Positions 8,686 through 17,513 are shown, numbered from the stretch's first letter. The stretch is DNA of 64,000 nucleotides from Pseudomonas bohemica (GCF_002934685.1 NZ_NKHL01000092.1:1-64000); one strand, 5' to 3'. Numbers and translations are program-made. Notes: a model not told the origin generated them from the sequence alone.

Positions 8686-8760
8686 TCAGTGCATGAACAG
8701 GGCGATCAGGATGATCACTGGAATGGGTACACCCAGGAACCACAGAAGTAATGAGCGCAT
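8686..8760 (-). CDS. 24-residue single-helix membrane peptide
   Basis: An ATG at 8760 opens a 24-codon frame. It encodes MRSLLLWFLGVP followed by IPVIILIALFMH, essentially one hydrophobic helix with one arginine at the N-terminus. A strong Shine-Dalgarno (AAGGAGAAA) sits seven or eight bases upstream. The gene is 15 bases downstream of the PhnA-like gene on the same strand, and a textbook terminator follows its stop. These three features support a real small gene. Function is unknown; toxin-like or regulatory membrane peptides are possibilities, not conclusions. Confidence 0.75.
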   Translation of the reverse strand: MRSLLLWFLGVPIPVIILIALFMH

Positions 8761-8775
8761 GATGTTTCTCCTTGA

Positions 8776-9720
8776 TCAGCGAATGTTGGAAGTGGTGTTG
8801 GCAGTTGTGGAGTACGCACGGGTTTCAATGTAGGTCACCGCATCACGACGACGGCCACCCCAGATTGCAGCGAGGCTCGCAACGAAGGCACCGCACAGCA
8901 GGGCAACGAAGGTCCACAGCGCGCTCATCGCGGCAACTTTGGCAGCGGTATCGGCAGCTTGCTGGGCCTTGAGCTTGGCGTCGGCAACAGCCTGTTTGGC
9001 CTGACCGTAGACTTGGTCCACACGCGCCTGGGCATCGGCCTGGCTCAAATTGGTACGTTGAGCGACCAACTGTGCAAGGTAGGTGCGGTCTTCAGCGGCC
9101 AATTGGCCGTCGTTCGCCAGCGTTTTGGTGAAGATGCGCACCACTACACCGCGGGCGGCGTCGTCGCTGACAGCCGCAGGACGGTCATCGCGGAACAGGG
9201 TGTCGACGAAGTAGCCGTATTGATCGCTACTGGTATTGCCCGCCGCGGAACCCGCAGCAACGGCAGCTGTACCGGCCACGCCGGCGACAGCGCTGGCGCC
9301 GGCCTTCACGCCGCTACCGACCAGACCGCTCACGGAGCCTACGATCAGCACTGCCGCGACGAGGGTGGCAATGGCCCAGGACAGGAAGCCGTGCGCGGTG
9401 TCTCTGAAATACACTTCATCGCCGTGCATGTTCGACCATTTGACGCGCAGCCGGCCGGCGATGTAGCCGCCCAGACCCGAAGCGATGATCTGCGTCAGCG
9501 CCAACCACACGACGGTGGAGATGCCGATGGTTTTGGCGCTGGCGCCTTCGTTGGCCCACGGCGACATCGCCGAGAAGCCAAGGCCTGAGCCCAGCAACAC
9601 GAGAATCAAGGACAAAGCAGCGGCGCCCGCGGCACCGGCCAGGATTGCGCCCCAGGACACGCCCGAGACATTGGAGTGTTCTTCAACTGCGGCAGGATAA
9701 GAATCAGGCGTGACATTCAT
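8776..9720 (-). CDS. PhnA-like multi-pass membrane protein, function unknown
   Basis: 314 residues. Four or so hydrophobic segments are visible: about residues 22-50 (SWGAILAGAAGAAALSLILV), 65-90, 112-165 and a C-terminal helix at 265-290. Between them an alanine- and glutamine-rich stretch (residues 215-262) looks helical, possibly coiled coil. The first segment is typical of proteins that Pseudomonas annotations label 'PhnA-like', a name without functional basis. The start has a good GGAG site (GGAGCAACACAACA before ATG). It forms a two-gene unit with the small membrane peptide downstream. Confidence 0.75.
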   Translation of the reverse strand: MNVTPDSYPAAVEEHSNVSGVSWGAILAGAAGAAALSLILVLLGSGLGFSAMSPWANEGASAKTIGISTVVWLALTQIIASGLGGYIAGRLRVKWSNMHGDEVYFRDTAHGFLSWAIATLVAAVLIVGSVSGLVGSGVKAGASAVAGVAGTAAVAAGSAAGNTSSDQYGYFVDTLFRDDRPAAVSDDAARGVVVRIFTKTLANDGQLAAEDRTYLAQLVAQRTNLSQADAQARVDQVYGQAKQAVADAKLKAQQAADTAAKVAAMSALWTFVALLCGAFVASLAAIWGGRRRDAVTYIETRAYSTTANTTSNIR

Positions 9721-10133
9721 TGTTGTGTTGCTCCGTGCGAATAGTGTTATGACTTCGCTGGAGAGTAGTGCAGCAGCTGTGCCAGCTTGTTGAATATGAA
9801 AAATCGTTATTTATCAAAAGGTTGATAATGTTTAACCGTCCGACGTTCATGCAAATTGCATGAACCGGTTCTCGGGCGCGGGCGTTCTGCCCGGTCGTGG
9901 GAAGTTCAATCTCATCAGAGGGTTGCGGTGAGTTTTTCGCGTTACGCAGAACATTGCTGAAACACGCGGGCACATTTATCCGAAAATCCGGTCTTAAAAG
10001 GGGCAGCGCGACGCGTTCCTGATCGACGCGACGACATATATATAGGCTGCGAATCGATCCAAGTGATGTTTTAGGTTCGGCGTTTGACCTATAGTTTGCG
10101 CTCAGCTCCCGTTTCTTCGAGAGGTAAATCGCC
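9721..10133. other. gene-free stretch upstream of the PhnA-like and GNAT genes
   Basis: Divergent promoter region. No supported coding frame. The sequence ATATATAGGCTGCG (10038-10051) recurs exactly at 11367-11380. No terminator or known operator is seen. Confidence 0.45.
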
Positions 10134-10610
10134 ATGTTTCTGCATCGTCCCCTGGAAGAAAAAGACATCCCGGCCATCTGCGATATGCCACAGAGCGTCG
10201 ACGAGCTTTTCTACATGTTTCCCAAGGCAGTGTTCCCACTGACGCCCGCGCAGTTACGCGACTCCATTGAGCAGCGCTCGGATAACACGGTAATCGAGCT
10301 GAACGGTGAGGTCGTGGGCTTCGCCAATTTCTCTCGTTATGATTTTCGAGGCCGCTGCTCCATGGGCAACGTCATCATCGCGCCACATGCCCGTTCAAAA
10401 GGGGTCGGGCGCTACATGATCGGCTGCATGATGGAGCTGGCCTTCGGCAAACATGAGGCCAAGGAACTGACAGCGTCATGTTTTAACCATAACGTTCCGG
10501 GCCTGTTGTTCTACCCCAAGCTTGGATTCAAACCGTTCGCCATTGAAGAGCGGCTGGACAAGCGCGGGAACCGCGTCGCGCTGATCCACCTGCGCCTCCC
10601 CCACGCCTGA
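10134..10610 (+). CDS. GNAT-family N-acetyltransferase
   Basis: 158 residues, a typical single GNAT domain. The acetyl-CoA pyrophosphate-binding motif is VIIAPHARSKGVGRYMIG (R/Q-x-x-G-x-G/A pattern), and the late segment HNVPGLLFYPKLGFKP is the usual helix-alpha4/beta7 region. The start has GAGAGG about nine bases upstream. No operon partner; substrate unknown. A 10-bp perfect stem (10624-10654) follows the stop. Confidence 0.85.
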   Translation: MFLHRPLEEKDIPAICDMPQSVDELFYMFPKAVFPLTPAQLRDSIEQRSDNTVIELNGEVVGFANFSRYDFRGRCSMGNVIIAPHARSKGVGRYMIGCMMELAFGKHEAKELTASCFNHNVPGLLFYPKLGFKPFAIEERLDKRGNRVALIHLRLPHA

Positions 10611-10623
10611 GCCCTCTGTCGCG

Positions 10624-10654
10624 TTCGTCGGCCGGTGCTACAACGGCCGACGAA
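10624..10654. repeat. perfect 10-bp inverted repeat after the GNAT gene
   Basis: TTCGTCGGCC (10624-10633) and GGCCGACGAA (10645-10654) form a strong stem with an 11-base loop. No T-run follows, so it is at best a weak or factor-assisted terminator. Confidence 0.5.
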
Positions 10655-10979
10655 TGGACGCCCCATAAAGAGGCTTGCTTCTCTCCCTGGCAAATCATTG
10701 TTGTTTCAAAACAGCGCATGAATGCGGCTTGTTATCGGTCTTTTACGGCCAGTGAAACGTTTTTTCTATACCCCGATTATTATTGTTCTCTAAGTGGGGC
10801 GCGGTCGTGGCAGAGTTGCCTCAACTTGGAGCGAGGCGTATAACTTGGTTATTCGTCAAAAACCTCGACGGTGAATTAACGAATCCGGATGAACTATTAA
10901 ATTCATGGAAGCCATTGATAATAAAGCAGGCGACATACTGTGCAGTGTTAACAGGGGCCGCTTGAGGAGGTTACTGCTA
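10655..10979. other. gene-free stretch upstream of the DUF1652 gene
   Basis: About 325 bases with AT-rich promoter-like sequence near 10755-10790. No coding frame with a plausible start was found apart from weak in-frame extensions of the DUF1652 gene. Confidence 0.4.
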
Positions 10980-11243
10980 ATGATCGCATGCACACTTTCA
11001 AATCTTGAGCTGCGCAGCATCATAGAAGGTGCATTTCTGCCCAGTCGCTGCAATTGCACGGTCATCGACGACACCATGACGGTCGAGGTCATCGACCCTC
11101 GTACCGAGCGCGTAGAACTGCTGGCAAGCGGCATCAAGCTCGACTCGCTGGATACAAGCCGCGCTCTGTGTGATCTGATTCTAAAACTGCGCGCCGACCT
11201 GCAAACAACGCAAAGCATGCAGCAGCATGCATTGGCCAGTTAA
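10980..11243 (+). CDS. DUF1652 domain protein
   Basis: 87 residues, the usual DUF1652 length. Family features are the opening 'LSNLELRSIIEGAFLP' with the following C-x-C (SRCNC), then the acidic D-D-T-M-T-V-E-V-x-D-P strand and SRALCDLILKLR. I chose the ATG at 10980 because a near-perfect GAGGAGG sits at 10964-10970 and the family begins here. This small family is almost confined to pseudomonads and its function is unknown. A terminator hairpin follows at 11277-11310. Confidence 0.85.
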   Translation: MIACTLSNLELRSIIEGAFLPSRCNCTVIDDTMTVEVIDPRTERVELLASGIKLDSLDTSRALCDLILKLRADLQTTQSMQQHALAS

Positions 11244-11276
11244 TCGCTATAAACCCTTGTCTGCGTTACACCGACC

Positions 11277-11310
11277 ACGCCCATGATGCCTCAATTGTCA
11301 TGGGCGTTTG
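11277..11310 (+). terminator. hairpin terminator after the DUF1652 gene
   Basis: ACGCCCATGA (11277-11286) pairs perfectly with TCATGGGCGT (11298-11307), followed by TTGCTATT. The stem is strong and the T-tract short. Confidence 0.6.
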
Positions 11311-11649
11311 CTATTCGCCTGATTTCTTCGATAGGCATTTATTGCAGCCCACGTGGCCGCTACTTCATATATAGGCTGCGGCCTCCTGTGTGCAGTACTC
11401 GGCGCAAACAAAGAGCGTGGCATCGCCCGCAACGAAAAACTCTATTGAGACAGAATATCGACCATCCTTACTCGTGCGACACTGCGGGCGCTCGAAGTCA
11501 AGTGGGGCAGGCGAGCGGCGACTGTCGGACACTTCGCTCGGCGCCATGATTGCCCTGCGCAGTAAAAGCCTGTGGCAAAGCGTTCATTTACCTTTTATCT
11601 TAGGTCCGCGAGCAGCGGCAGAACGCCGATTTCATTTCAAGGGGAATGC
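11311..11649. other. gene-free stretch before the hypothetical membrane protein
   Basis: No supported coding frame. It contains the second copy of ATATATAGGCTGCG (11367-11380) and nothing else I recognise. Confidence 0.4.
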
Positions 11650-12072
11650 ATGGCTGAGAGTCAGCCCGAGGGCGCCCGGGGATTGCCACAGGGTGCAAAT
11701 TTCAAGCGGATGCTGCGCCAGCGCAAGGTCATGCTGGGTGTGGGCTTGCTGTTGTGCATTGTGGTGGTCTGCGTGACGGCCATTCTGACCATGCTGCAGC
11801 GCCTGGAAGCCCGGAACGCCTCTTTCCAGCCGCCAATGACTGCGTTGGAGCGTGAGCGTCTGTTGCCGCCTGATCCGGTGCTCGACGCCGCTCCCAAACT
11901 CGACGGCCTACGCTATCGCCAGCAGGTTGAACTCAAGGTCGAGGGCGGTTCGCCAGCCGAGGGCGAGAATCAGCACGGGCAGGGGCCACTCAGCCATGCG
12001 TTGATTCTTCAGCATGAAGATTTGCACGCCGATGCTCATTCCGGTTTGCGCCCTGCCGCCCAGACGCAATGA
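11650..12072 (+). CDS. hypothetical single-pass membrane protein, possibly 3'-decayed
   Basis: About 140 residues from the ATG at 11650, which has AAGGGGAA just upstream. A basic N-terminus (FKRMLRQRKVM) leads into one transmembrane helix (about residues 28-50), so the rest should be periplasmic. The first 95 residues look like real protein, including ALERERLLPPDPVLDAAP. The tail (from about residue 97, rich in G, E, Q and H) looks low quality and may reflect a frameshift. I do not recognise the family. A minus-strand frame over the tail (11908-12117) is also hydrophobic, so the true 3' structure is uncertain. Confidence 0.45.
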   Translation: MAESQPEGARGLPQGANFKRMLRQRKVMLGVGLLLCIVVVCVTAILTMLQRLEARNASFQPPMTALERERLLPPDPVLDAAPKLDGLRYRQQVELKVEGGSPAEGENQHGQGPLSHALILQHEDLHADAHSGLRPAAQTQ

Positions 12073-12117
12073 GCTTGCCCGCCAGGGCCTACCCGAGGCG
12101 GGTGACACTGGCGACAA

Positions 12118-12432
12118 TCAATGTACCCGCCGCCGATGCTCGTTTTCGAACAGCAGTGTGAACTGTTCCTCACCACTGTCCTGAGTCGCGTAATGATCGC
12201 GGATTGGGCCCGCCTCGATTCTGCCATCCAGGGCAATGCGAATGATCGATGACTTGGACAGGTAGTCGGGCACATCGCCTATGATCGTCAACTCCCGCAG
12301 CGTATGACCATCCTGCTCGATGGTAGCAAGCCGCACCCGGCAAGTTGCCTGCATGGGGATCGGACCGAAGAGCGTGTCCCGGGAATAGTCGATTTCGGCA
12401 ATGCTGGACCGACGGTTTTTCTCAGCATTCAT
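12118..12432 (-). CDS. hypothetical protein
   Basis: 104 residues from the ATG at 12432, with AGAGG nine bases upstream. Soluble, no signal peptide or membrane segment. The middle reads like a small beta-rich domain (ATCRVRLATIEQDGHTLREL, then TIIGDVPDYLSKSSIIRIAL). The C-terminus is charged (FENEHRRRVH). No motif allows a function to be proposed. It stands alone, convergent with the hypothetical membrane protein at 11650. Confidence 0.55.
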   Translation of the reverse strand: MNAEKNRRSSIAEIDYSRDTLFGPIPMQATCRVRLATIEQDGHTLRELTIIGDVPDYLSKSSIIRIALDGRIEAGPIRDHYATQDSGEEQFTLLFENEHRRRVH

Positions 12433-13351
12433 GGCAGCAACCTCTATATCCATTCAAAGTGAGCCTACGCCTGATAATGGAGGCGGATCCTCTTGAAATA
12501 GTTCTGTTTTGTTTTGCGGCTGGGACTGCCGTTCATCGGTTGCAAAAACCCGGCGTCAGAAAACCGCTCCCGAATCTTCGAAAAAAACTCGGCGCCAGTA
12601 ATACGTTCAAACTGGTTACCGGTCATTTGAAAAGAAGAATGTTTCGCATTGCGTGAAATTCGAAGCCGGAAAGTGTCAGATTTACGGCTCTATCCACCGA
12701 ATAAGCGGATCGCCTTTAATGACGAGTTATTTGTTTGATAGATAAAAAACGGTTTTTTTGATTTTAAAAACACATAATCGCCTGACGGCACAACGTAAAA
12801 CAGGCGTCAAAAAAATAATTCCAGTAAAATCATATGGTTATGTCGAAAAAACAAATTTATAGAGATTTTCTCGAAAATTTGACACTTCCCCGCTTTTTTG
12901 AAACTATCGCTTTACAGTTTTAGGTTGTAACCGTTTGTGGCAAGTCTGGTTCTTTTCGATATTTGTACCTCGTAATCATGATCCAGGGCGCGCAGCGAAA
13001 TGGCGGTAGCGTCCAGGTCGAATGAATGCGTAGTCGTTCAAGTCATTGATTGGCATGACATTCAAGGACGAGCCAGTCGATCGCATTCGGGTTCGGGGCC
13101 CGCACACCAGAAAGGCGGGCCCATGCGCTGAGTGCACTTGAGTTGATCAGGTTGTTCCCGCTTTGTTATTCCTGCCCACACGATCGCTCGCGACGGTAGT
13201 CATGCCACGGGTTTTTATCAACTTTGGTTTTAAGTATCCAGTTCGACATAAAAGGAAGTCACGTCAGGACGGGCGGTTAGTTGTGCCTGTTATTCAGGGT
13301 CCAGTCGTTTGGGCTGCACTCAACGCATCGACTAAGTTCGGAGTCAAGATT
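12433..13351. other. 0.9 kb gene-free, partly AT-rich leader upstream of the FAD oxidoreductase
   Basis: The 12660-12930 part is strikingly AT-rich for this genome. I see no convincing gene. Two structures stand out. CGCCTG (12779-12784) pairs with CAGGCG (12801-12806). A strong hairpin has GGGCCCGC (13096-13103) pairing with GCGGGCCC (13115-13122). The frame of the downstream gene is open for 63 codons before its likely start, but those codons do not look like protein. Confidence 0.5.
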
Positions 13352-14782
13352 ATGTATGGAGATCATCTGGAAACCGTTTGCGGTTGCGTAGTAGGGGGAG
13401 CCGGACCAGCAGGTATGGGGTTGCTTTTCAACGCTTTGAAAAGTGGCGCGATGCCCGAACTGGCCAAGGAGGGGCTGATCATCGTGGACGCGAGCCCCGA
13501 ACCCGGTACGGGCCGACTGGGGCAGTACCGGATCACGGCCAACTCGGTGGGTGATGTATTCCTCGACTGTCTGCGCGATCCGGCGTTGCGTGACGTGTTC
13601 GAGCCGCTTGAGCATTCACCCGCTTATTGGCGCATCCGCCGTCAGGCGCAGAGCGCGCCGCAGCTGGCGGACGTCGCCGAACTACTGGCTGAAGCCTCGA
13701 CCCTGGTGCTGAACTTCATCGTTGAGCATTACGGCGTGAAACTCTGGACCAGCACCACCATCACCGAAGTCGTGAGCCATGACGACGAGTACCAGGTCTG
13801 GGTCGAGTCCGAAGGGCGCTCCCGGCGGATTCGCTGCCGGGCCGTGGTTCTGAATCTGGGCGGGCGGCAGGATCCGCAGCACCTGCTCAACAGCCTTGCC
13901 GATCAGGGGTTGGCTGTGCCGCCTTCGGCCAAGGTGTTGAGTGCCGACTCCCTGTTGCGCATGAACGGCGTGGAATTGCGTGACTTTTTCGCGCCAATGC
14001 TTGCGGGCAAGGGCAGGTTGAGCGTCGTGGGTGGCTCTCACAGCGCGTTTTCGGTTCTTGAAAACCTTGCCGATGCGCTGGAGTTCGCCGGCCTGCGTGA
14101 AGTGACGCTGGTGCACCGTTCGCCGATCCGACTGTTCTATGAAACAGCAGAGGCTGCCACCGCTGCCGGTTATGTCTTCGACCCACTCAAGGACGTCTGC
14201 CCGGTATCCGGTCGAGTCAATCGCTCTGGCGGCCTGCGTTATCGCGCCCTGGATGTGGGCCGCGAAGCCTTGGCGAACGGACATATCGGCAAGACCGGGG
14301 TGCGGGTGCAGATGCTGCAGACCCAGAATGGCCCTGAAGGGCAATTCGAAAGCGCTCGCCAGGCCCTGGCCGAGTCAGAAGTGGTGGTGCAGTGCACCGG
14401 CTATCAGCCTTTGTTGCCGGCCCTGAATTACGCTGGCAGTGAAGCCATCAGGCTGATGGAGGTCAAGGGCGGGCTGGACTCAGATCCGTCAGGCTGCCCG
14501 CTCGACAGTAACGGGCAGCGTCTCTACGGCTTGCATCTGTTCGGGTTGGGCGCAGGTCTTGGCGTCGATCCGCGCCTGGGCAGTGAAGCGTCATTCGACG
14601 GGCGCATCTATGGCGTCTGGCAGTTCCACCACGACGCCAGCGGCGCCGTGATCGATGCCGTACTGACGCGACTGCAACAACCGGTTGTCCAGCCGATCAG
14701 TCACAGCCGTAGACTGGTGGCGAACCGAGAAGAGCAGCGCCAGCCATTCCTCTGGCCGGTGCTGGTCAACGCGCAATCCTGA
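13352..14782 (+). CDS. FAD/NAD(P)-dependent oxidoreductase, substrate unknown
   Basis: 476 residues from the ATG at 13352 (GGAG eight bases upstream). The N-terminal Rossmann motif is CVVGGAGPAGMG, and a second dinucleotide-binding segment GRLSVVGGSHSAFSV lies near residue 224. This two-site layout is that of flavoprotein monooxygenases and pyridine-nucleotide oxidoreductases, distantly like the IucD/PvdA group, but no substrate motif is recognisable. A terminator follows (14802-14838), then a ketopantoate-reductase-like gene on the same strand. The 0.9 kb leader suggests tight or horizontally acquired regulation. Confidence 0.75.
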   Translation: MYGDHLETVCGCVVGGAGPAGMGLLFNALKSGAMPELAKEGLIIVDASPEPGTGRLGQYRITANSVGDVFLDCLRDPALRDVFEPLEHSPAYWRIRRQAQSAPQLADVAELLAEASTLVLNFIVEHYGVKLWTSTTITEVVSHDDEYQVWVESEGRSRRIRCRAVVLNLGGRQDPQHLLNSLADQGLAVPPSAKVLSADSLLRMNGVELRDFFAPMLAGKGRLSVVGGSHSAFSVLENLADALEFAGLREVTLVHRSPIRLFYETAEAATAAGYVFDPLKDVCPVSGRVNRSGGLRYRALDVGREALANGHIGKTGVRVQMLQTQNGPEGQFESARQALAESEVVVQCTGYQPLLPALNYAGSEAIRLMEVKGGLDSDPSGCPLDSNGQRLYGLHLFGLGAGLGVDPRLGSEASFDGRIYGVWQFHHDASGAVIDAVLTRLQQPVVQPISHSRRLVANREEQRQPFLWPVLVNAQS

Positions 14783-14801
14783 CTCTCCTTGCAAGTACTG
14801 C

Positions 14802-14838
14802 GTCCCGGACCACCCCTGCGTGGCCCGGGATTTTTTTT
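14802..14838 (+). terminator. rho-independent terminator after the FAD oxidoreductase
   Basis: GTCCCGGACCAC pairs imperfectly with GTGGCCCGGGA, followed directly by eight Ts. This separates the flavoprotein gene from the next reductase, at least in part. Confidence 0.8.
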
Positions 14839-14980
14839 GCCTGCGAGGCGGCAAGACGTCAGCGAATGCTGTGGAAAATTTATATGTCGGTCATCATGAT
14901 ATGTTGGATGGAGTCAGAACTTTCATCTATTCTGGGGTGTTCGGGCACCTCTGACCGACTCGATAAGGAACCAACACAAA

Positions 14981-15922
14981 ATGCGTATTTTGATTGTGGG
15001 TGCGGGCGCCATAGGTGGTTATTTCGGTGGCCGACTGTTGGAAGCAGGGCGCGACGTGACTTTTCTGGTCCGCTCCGGACGGGCCGAAGAACTCGATCGC
15101 AATGGCCTGATCGTGCGCAGCCCGTTGGGCAATATTCTGTATCCGTCACCGCCCCACGTCATGGCGCCGATGCTTGATCGAACTTTCGATCTGATCCTGC
15201 TCAGCTGCAAGGCCTACGACCTGGACGCGGCCATGGATTCCTTCGCCGCAGCCGTCGGCCCCGAGACGCTGATCTTGCCCCTGCTCAACGGTATGGCGCA
15301 TCTGGACCGACTGAGCGAGCGTTTCAGTCCGGACAATGTGCTGGGCGGGCAGTGCCTGATCTCTCTGGATCGTGATGCCTCGGGCGCGATCCTGCACTTG
15401 AACGATACCAATCAGTTGTCGTTCGGTGAACTGAGCGGTGCCTTGACGCCGCGAATTCTGAAAGTGGCAGAAGCTCTTACCGGCGCAGGATTTGACGCCA
15501 ACCTGAGTCAGCAGATCGTTCAGGAGATGTGGGAAAAATGGTGTTTCATCGCTACTGCGGCAGGCATCACCGGCTCCATGCGCGCCAGCATTGGCGACGT
15601 GATCGCCAGCAATGGCGAGGCGCTGGTGCTCGATTTGCTGGCCGAATGTGCCCGTGTCGCCGAAGGCGCGGGCCATGCTCTGCGCAACGAGGTGCGCCAG
15701 CGTTTCCAGAGCATGCTGACCAGCAAAGGCTCGAAGATGACGGCGTCCATGCTGCGCGACATCGAGCGCGGGGCGCCCGTCGAGGTGGAGCACGTGATCG
15801 GCGACATGATCGGCCGGCGCTCGGGCGCTCATGAGCCTGCAAACGGACGGCTATCAGCGTTGGATTTCGTCTATCTGAACCTTAAATCCTACGAGACTCG
15901 GCGGTTGCGCGAGCAGGGTTGA
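14981..15922 (+). CDS. ketopantoate reductase family protein (PanE/ApbA-like)
   Basis: 313 residues. The N-terminus is the ApbA Rossmann motif MRILIVGAGAIGGYFGGRL. The catalytic region is also present: Lys in LLSCKAYDL, Asn in LPLLNGMAHLD, and WEKWCFIATAAG for the C-terminal helical domain. The family reduces 2-dehydropantoate with NADPH for coenzyme A synthesis. Pseudomonads carry several paralogues, some of which reduce other 2-oxo acids, so the role in pantothenate synthesis is unproven. It lies 198 bases downstream of the FAD oxidoreductase. Confidence 0.85.
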   Translation: MRILIVGAGAIGGYFGGRLLEAGRDVTFLVRSGRAEELDRNGLIVRSPLGNILYPSPPHVMAPMLDRTFDLILLSCKAYDLDAAMDSFAAAVGPETLILPLLNGMAHLDRLSERFSPDNVLGGQCLISLDRDASGAILHLNDTNQLSFGELSGALTPRILKVAEALTGAGFDANLSQQIVQEMWEKWCFIATAAGITGSMRASIGDVIASNGEALVLDLLAECARVAEGAGHALRNEVRQRFQSMLTSKGSKMTASMLRDIERGAPVEVEHVIGDMIGRRSGAHEPANGRLSALDFVYLNLKSYETRRLREQG

Positions 15923-15955
15923 CGGCGAAACGTGAATCCATGAGCCAATGAGGAC

Positions 15956-16064
15956 CTGTGGGAGTGGGCTTGCTCACGAAGGCGGACTGTCAGACGCTAC
16001 ATGTTAGACACGACATGTAATGTGAATGTCCTGGCTCTTCGCGAGCAAGCTCGCTCCCACAGGT
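15956..16064. repeat. REP-type hairpin (GTGGGAGTGGGCTTGCTCACGAA family)
   Basis: Left arm CCTGTGGGAGTGGGCTTGC and right arm GCAAGCTCGCTCCCACAGG form a long imperfect inverted repeat, with a second internal palindrome ACATGT...ACATGT. It sits between convergent genes and may act as a transcript end. Confidence 0.8.
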
Positions 16065-16088
16065 GATCAGCGTTGACTCACCGGCTCA

Positions 16089-17333
16089 TTACTTCGCCTT
16101 CGCCAGCTCCATGATCATCCGCGTCAGCAGGTAAATCCTCGGCGAGACACTGTCCACCTCGGCATACTCCTCGGGTGTGTGGATGTTGCCGCCGACGATG
16201 CCAAAGCCATCGAGCGTCGGCACGCCGACACCGGCCGACAGGCTGGCATCCGCCGCGCCGCCGCTGCCTTCGATGGTCAGCTTGCGACCGATCTCGCCGT
16301 AGATGCCTTGGGCAATGTCGACCAGCTTGTCCGATTCCGCGGTTTGCGGCATGGGGGGCAGACCACGGTCCAGGTGGGTGGTGACTTCGGTTTCCGGAAT
16401 CAGCTTGTTGGCCGATACTCGCGCCAGGTCCTTCTCGATCCGGTCGAACTCTTCCGGCACCGCCGCGCGTACGTCAGCCTTCGCGGTGGCCTGGTCCGGA
16501 ATCACATTGACCCGATCCCCGGCATTGAGCACCGTGAAGTTGATCGTGGTCTTCTTCTCGGGATCACCCAGTTTGCCCAGTTGTAATATCTGATGCGCAG
16601 CCTCCATCGCCGCATTGCGTCCAAGCTCAGGTGCCACGCCTGCGTGGGACGCTTTGCCCTTGACCTCGACCACCGCAGTGGCGCTGCCTTTACGCCACAC
16701 CACCAGGCCATCGGCGGGACGACCGGGTTCCAGGTTCAGCGTCACGTCATGTTGCCTGGCGACTTTTTGAATCAACTCGGTGGCGCCGCTGGAGCCGGTT
16801 TCCTCACTGGCATCGAGCAGGAAGCTGATCTGCGCGTAGTCCTTGAAGTCCAGGTTCTTCAGAATTTTCAGCGCGTACAGACCGGCAACGATCCCGCCCT
16901 TGTCATCCATCACCCCAGGGCCGTAAGCGCGACCGTCCTTGATGATGAAGGGACGGGCGGCGGCGGACCCTTCCTTGAACACCGTATCCATATGCGCCAT
17001 CAGCAGGATTTTCGCCTTGCCGCTGCCTTTGAAAGTGGCGACGACATGGCTGCTTTTATCCGGCGCGGTGTTGGGGATGGTTTCGATGGTCGCGCCGAGC
17101 TTTTTCAACTCGTCGACAACGATTACGCGCACCTGAGTCAGGCCCGGCTCATAACCCGAGCCAGTGTCGATGTTGACCAGTCGCTCCAGCAGTTTGAGCG
17201 CTTCGGCCTGGTACTGCTCGGCGTCCGCCTGCACCTGCTTGTTTGGCTCGGCGAACGCGGGGGCGGCGCAACCGAAAGCCAGGCCCAGCGTCAGGGCACT
17301 GGCGAGAACGGAACGGGCGAAGGGTGAAGTCAT
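16089..17333 (-). CDS. M20-family glutamate carboxypeptidase (carboxypeptidase G2-like)
   Basis: 414 residues with a Sec signal peptide (cleavage after AFA near residue 28), so it is periplasmic. M20 metal-site residues are visible: His114 (LMAHMDTVF), bridging Asp143 (GPGVMDDKGG), catalytic and ligand Glu177/Glu178 (DASEETGSSG), and a C-terminal His (GGNIHTPEEYAEVDS). The length and order match carboxypeptidase G2, which removes C-terminal glutamate from folates, including methotrexate. KASHAGVAPELGRNA is the usual dimerisation-domain motif. Folate is the best guess as substrate, but N-acyl amino acids are possible. Single gene with a REP element after it. Confidence 0.88.
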   Translation of the reverse strand: MTSPFARSVLASALTLGLAFGCAAPAFAEPNKQVQADAEQYQAEALKLLERLVNIDTGSGYEPGLTQVRVIVVDELKKLGATIETIPNTAPDKSSHVVATFKGSGKAKILLMAHMDTVFKEGSAAARPFIIKDGRAYGPGVMDDKGGIVAGLYALKILKNLDFKDYAQISFLLDASEETGSSGATELIQKVARQHDVTLNLEPGRPADGLVVWRKGSATAVVEVKGKASHAGVAPELGRNAAMEAAHQILQLGKLGDPEKKTTINFTVLNAGDRVNVIPDQATAKADVRAAVPEEFDRIEKDLARVSANKLIPETEVTTHLDRGLPPMPQTAESDKLVDIAQGIYGEIGRKLTIEGSGGAADASLSAGVGVPTLDGFGIVGGNIHTPEEYAEVDSVSPRIYLLTRMIMELAKAK

Positions 17334-17513
17334 GGGTCGATCCTTGATTTTGTTTTCAAATGTGTCGGGTCACACCCTAGCGCTTTGAACAGGTTTGTGC
17401 ATGTCGAAATGCGACGGTATCAGCAATCGGGCAGCTGCCTGGCAGAAACGTCGAACCTTCTCGGTGAACTACCCTCAATAACTCAATATCAGTCATCAGA
17501 GGAGCAGCGCACT

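Noticed and set aside
9704..10177. 157-codon minus-strand frame across the PhnA-like/GNAT intergenic region
   Set aside because: It overlaps both promoter regions, has no ribosome-binding site and the sequence is not protein-like.
12118..12656. plus-strand frames over 12345-12656
   Set aside because: They overlap the minus-strand gene ending at 12118 and continue into AT-rich sequence; no ribosome-binding site and no motif.
13163..13351. 63-codon N-terminal extension of the FAD oxidoreductase
   Set aside because: The open frame continues upstream, but the Rossmann motif begins just after 13352, where a ribosome-binding site also lies. The extension is AT-rich leader-like sequence.
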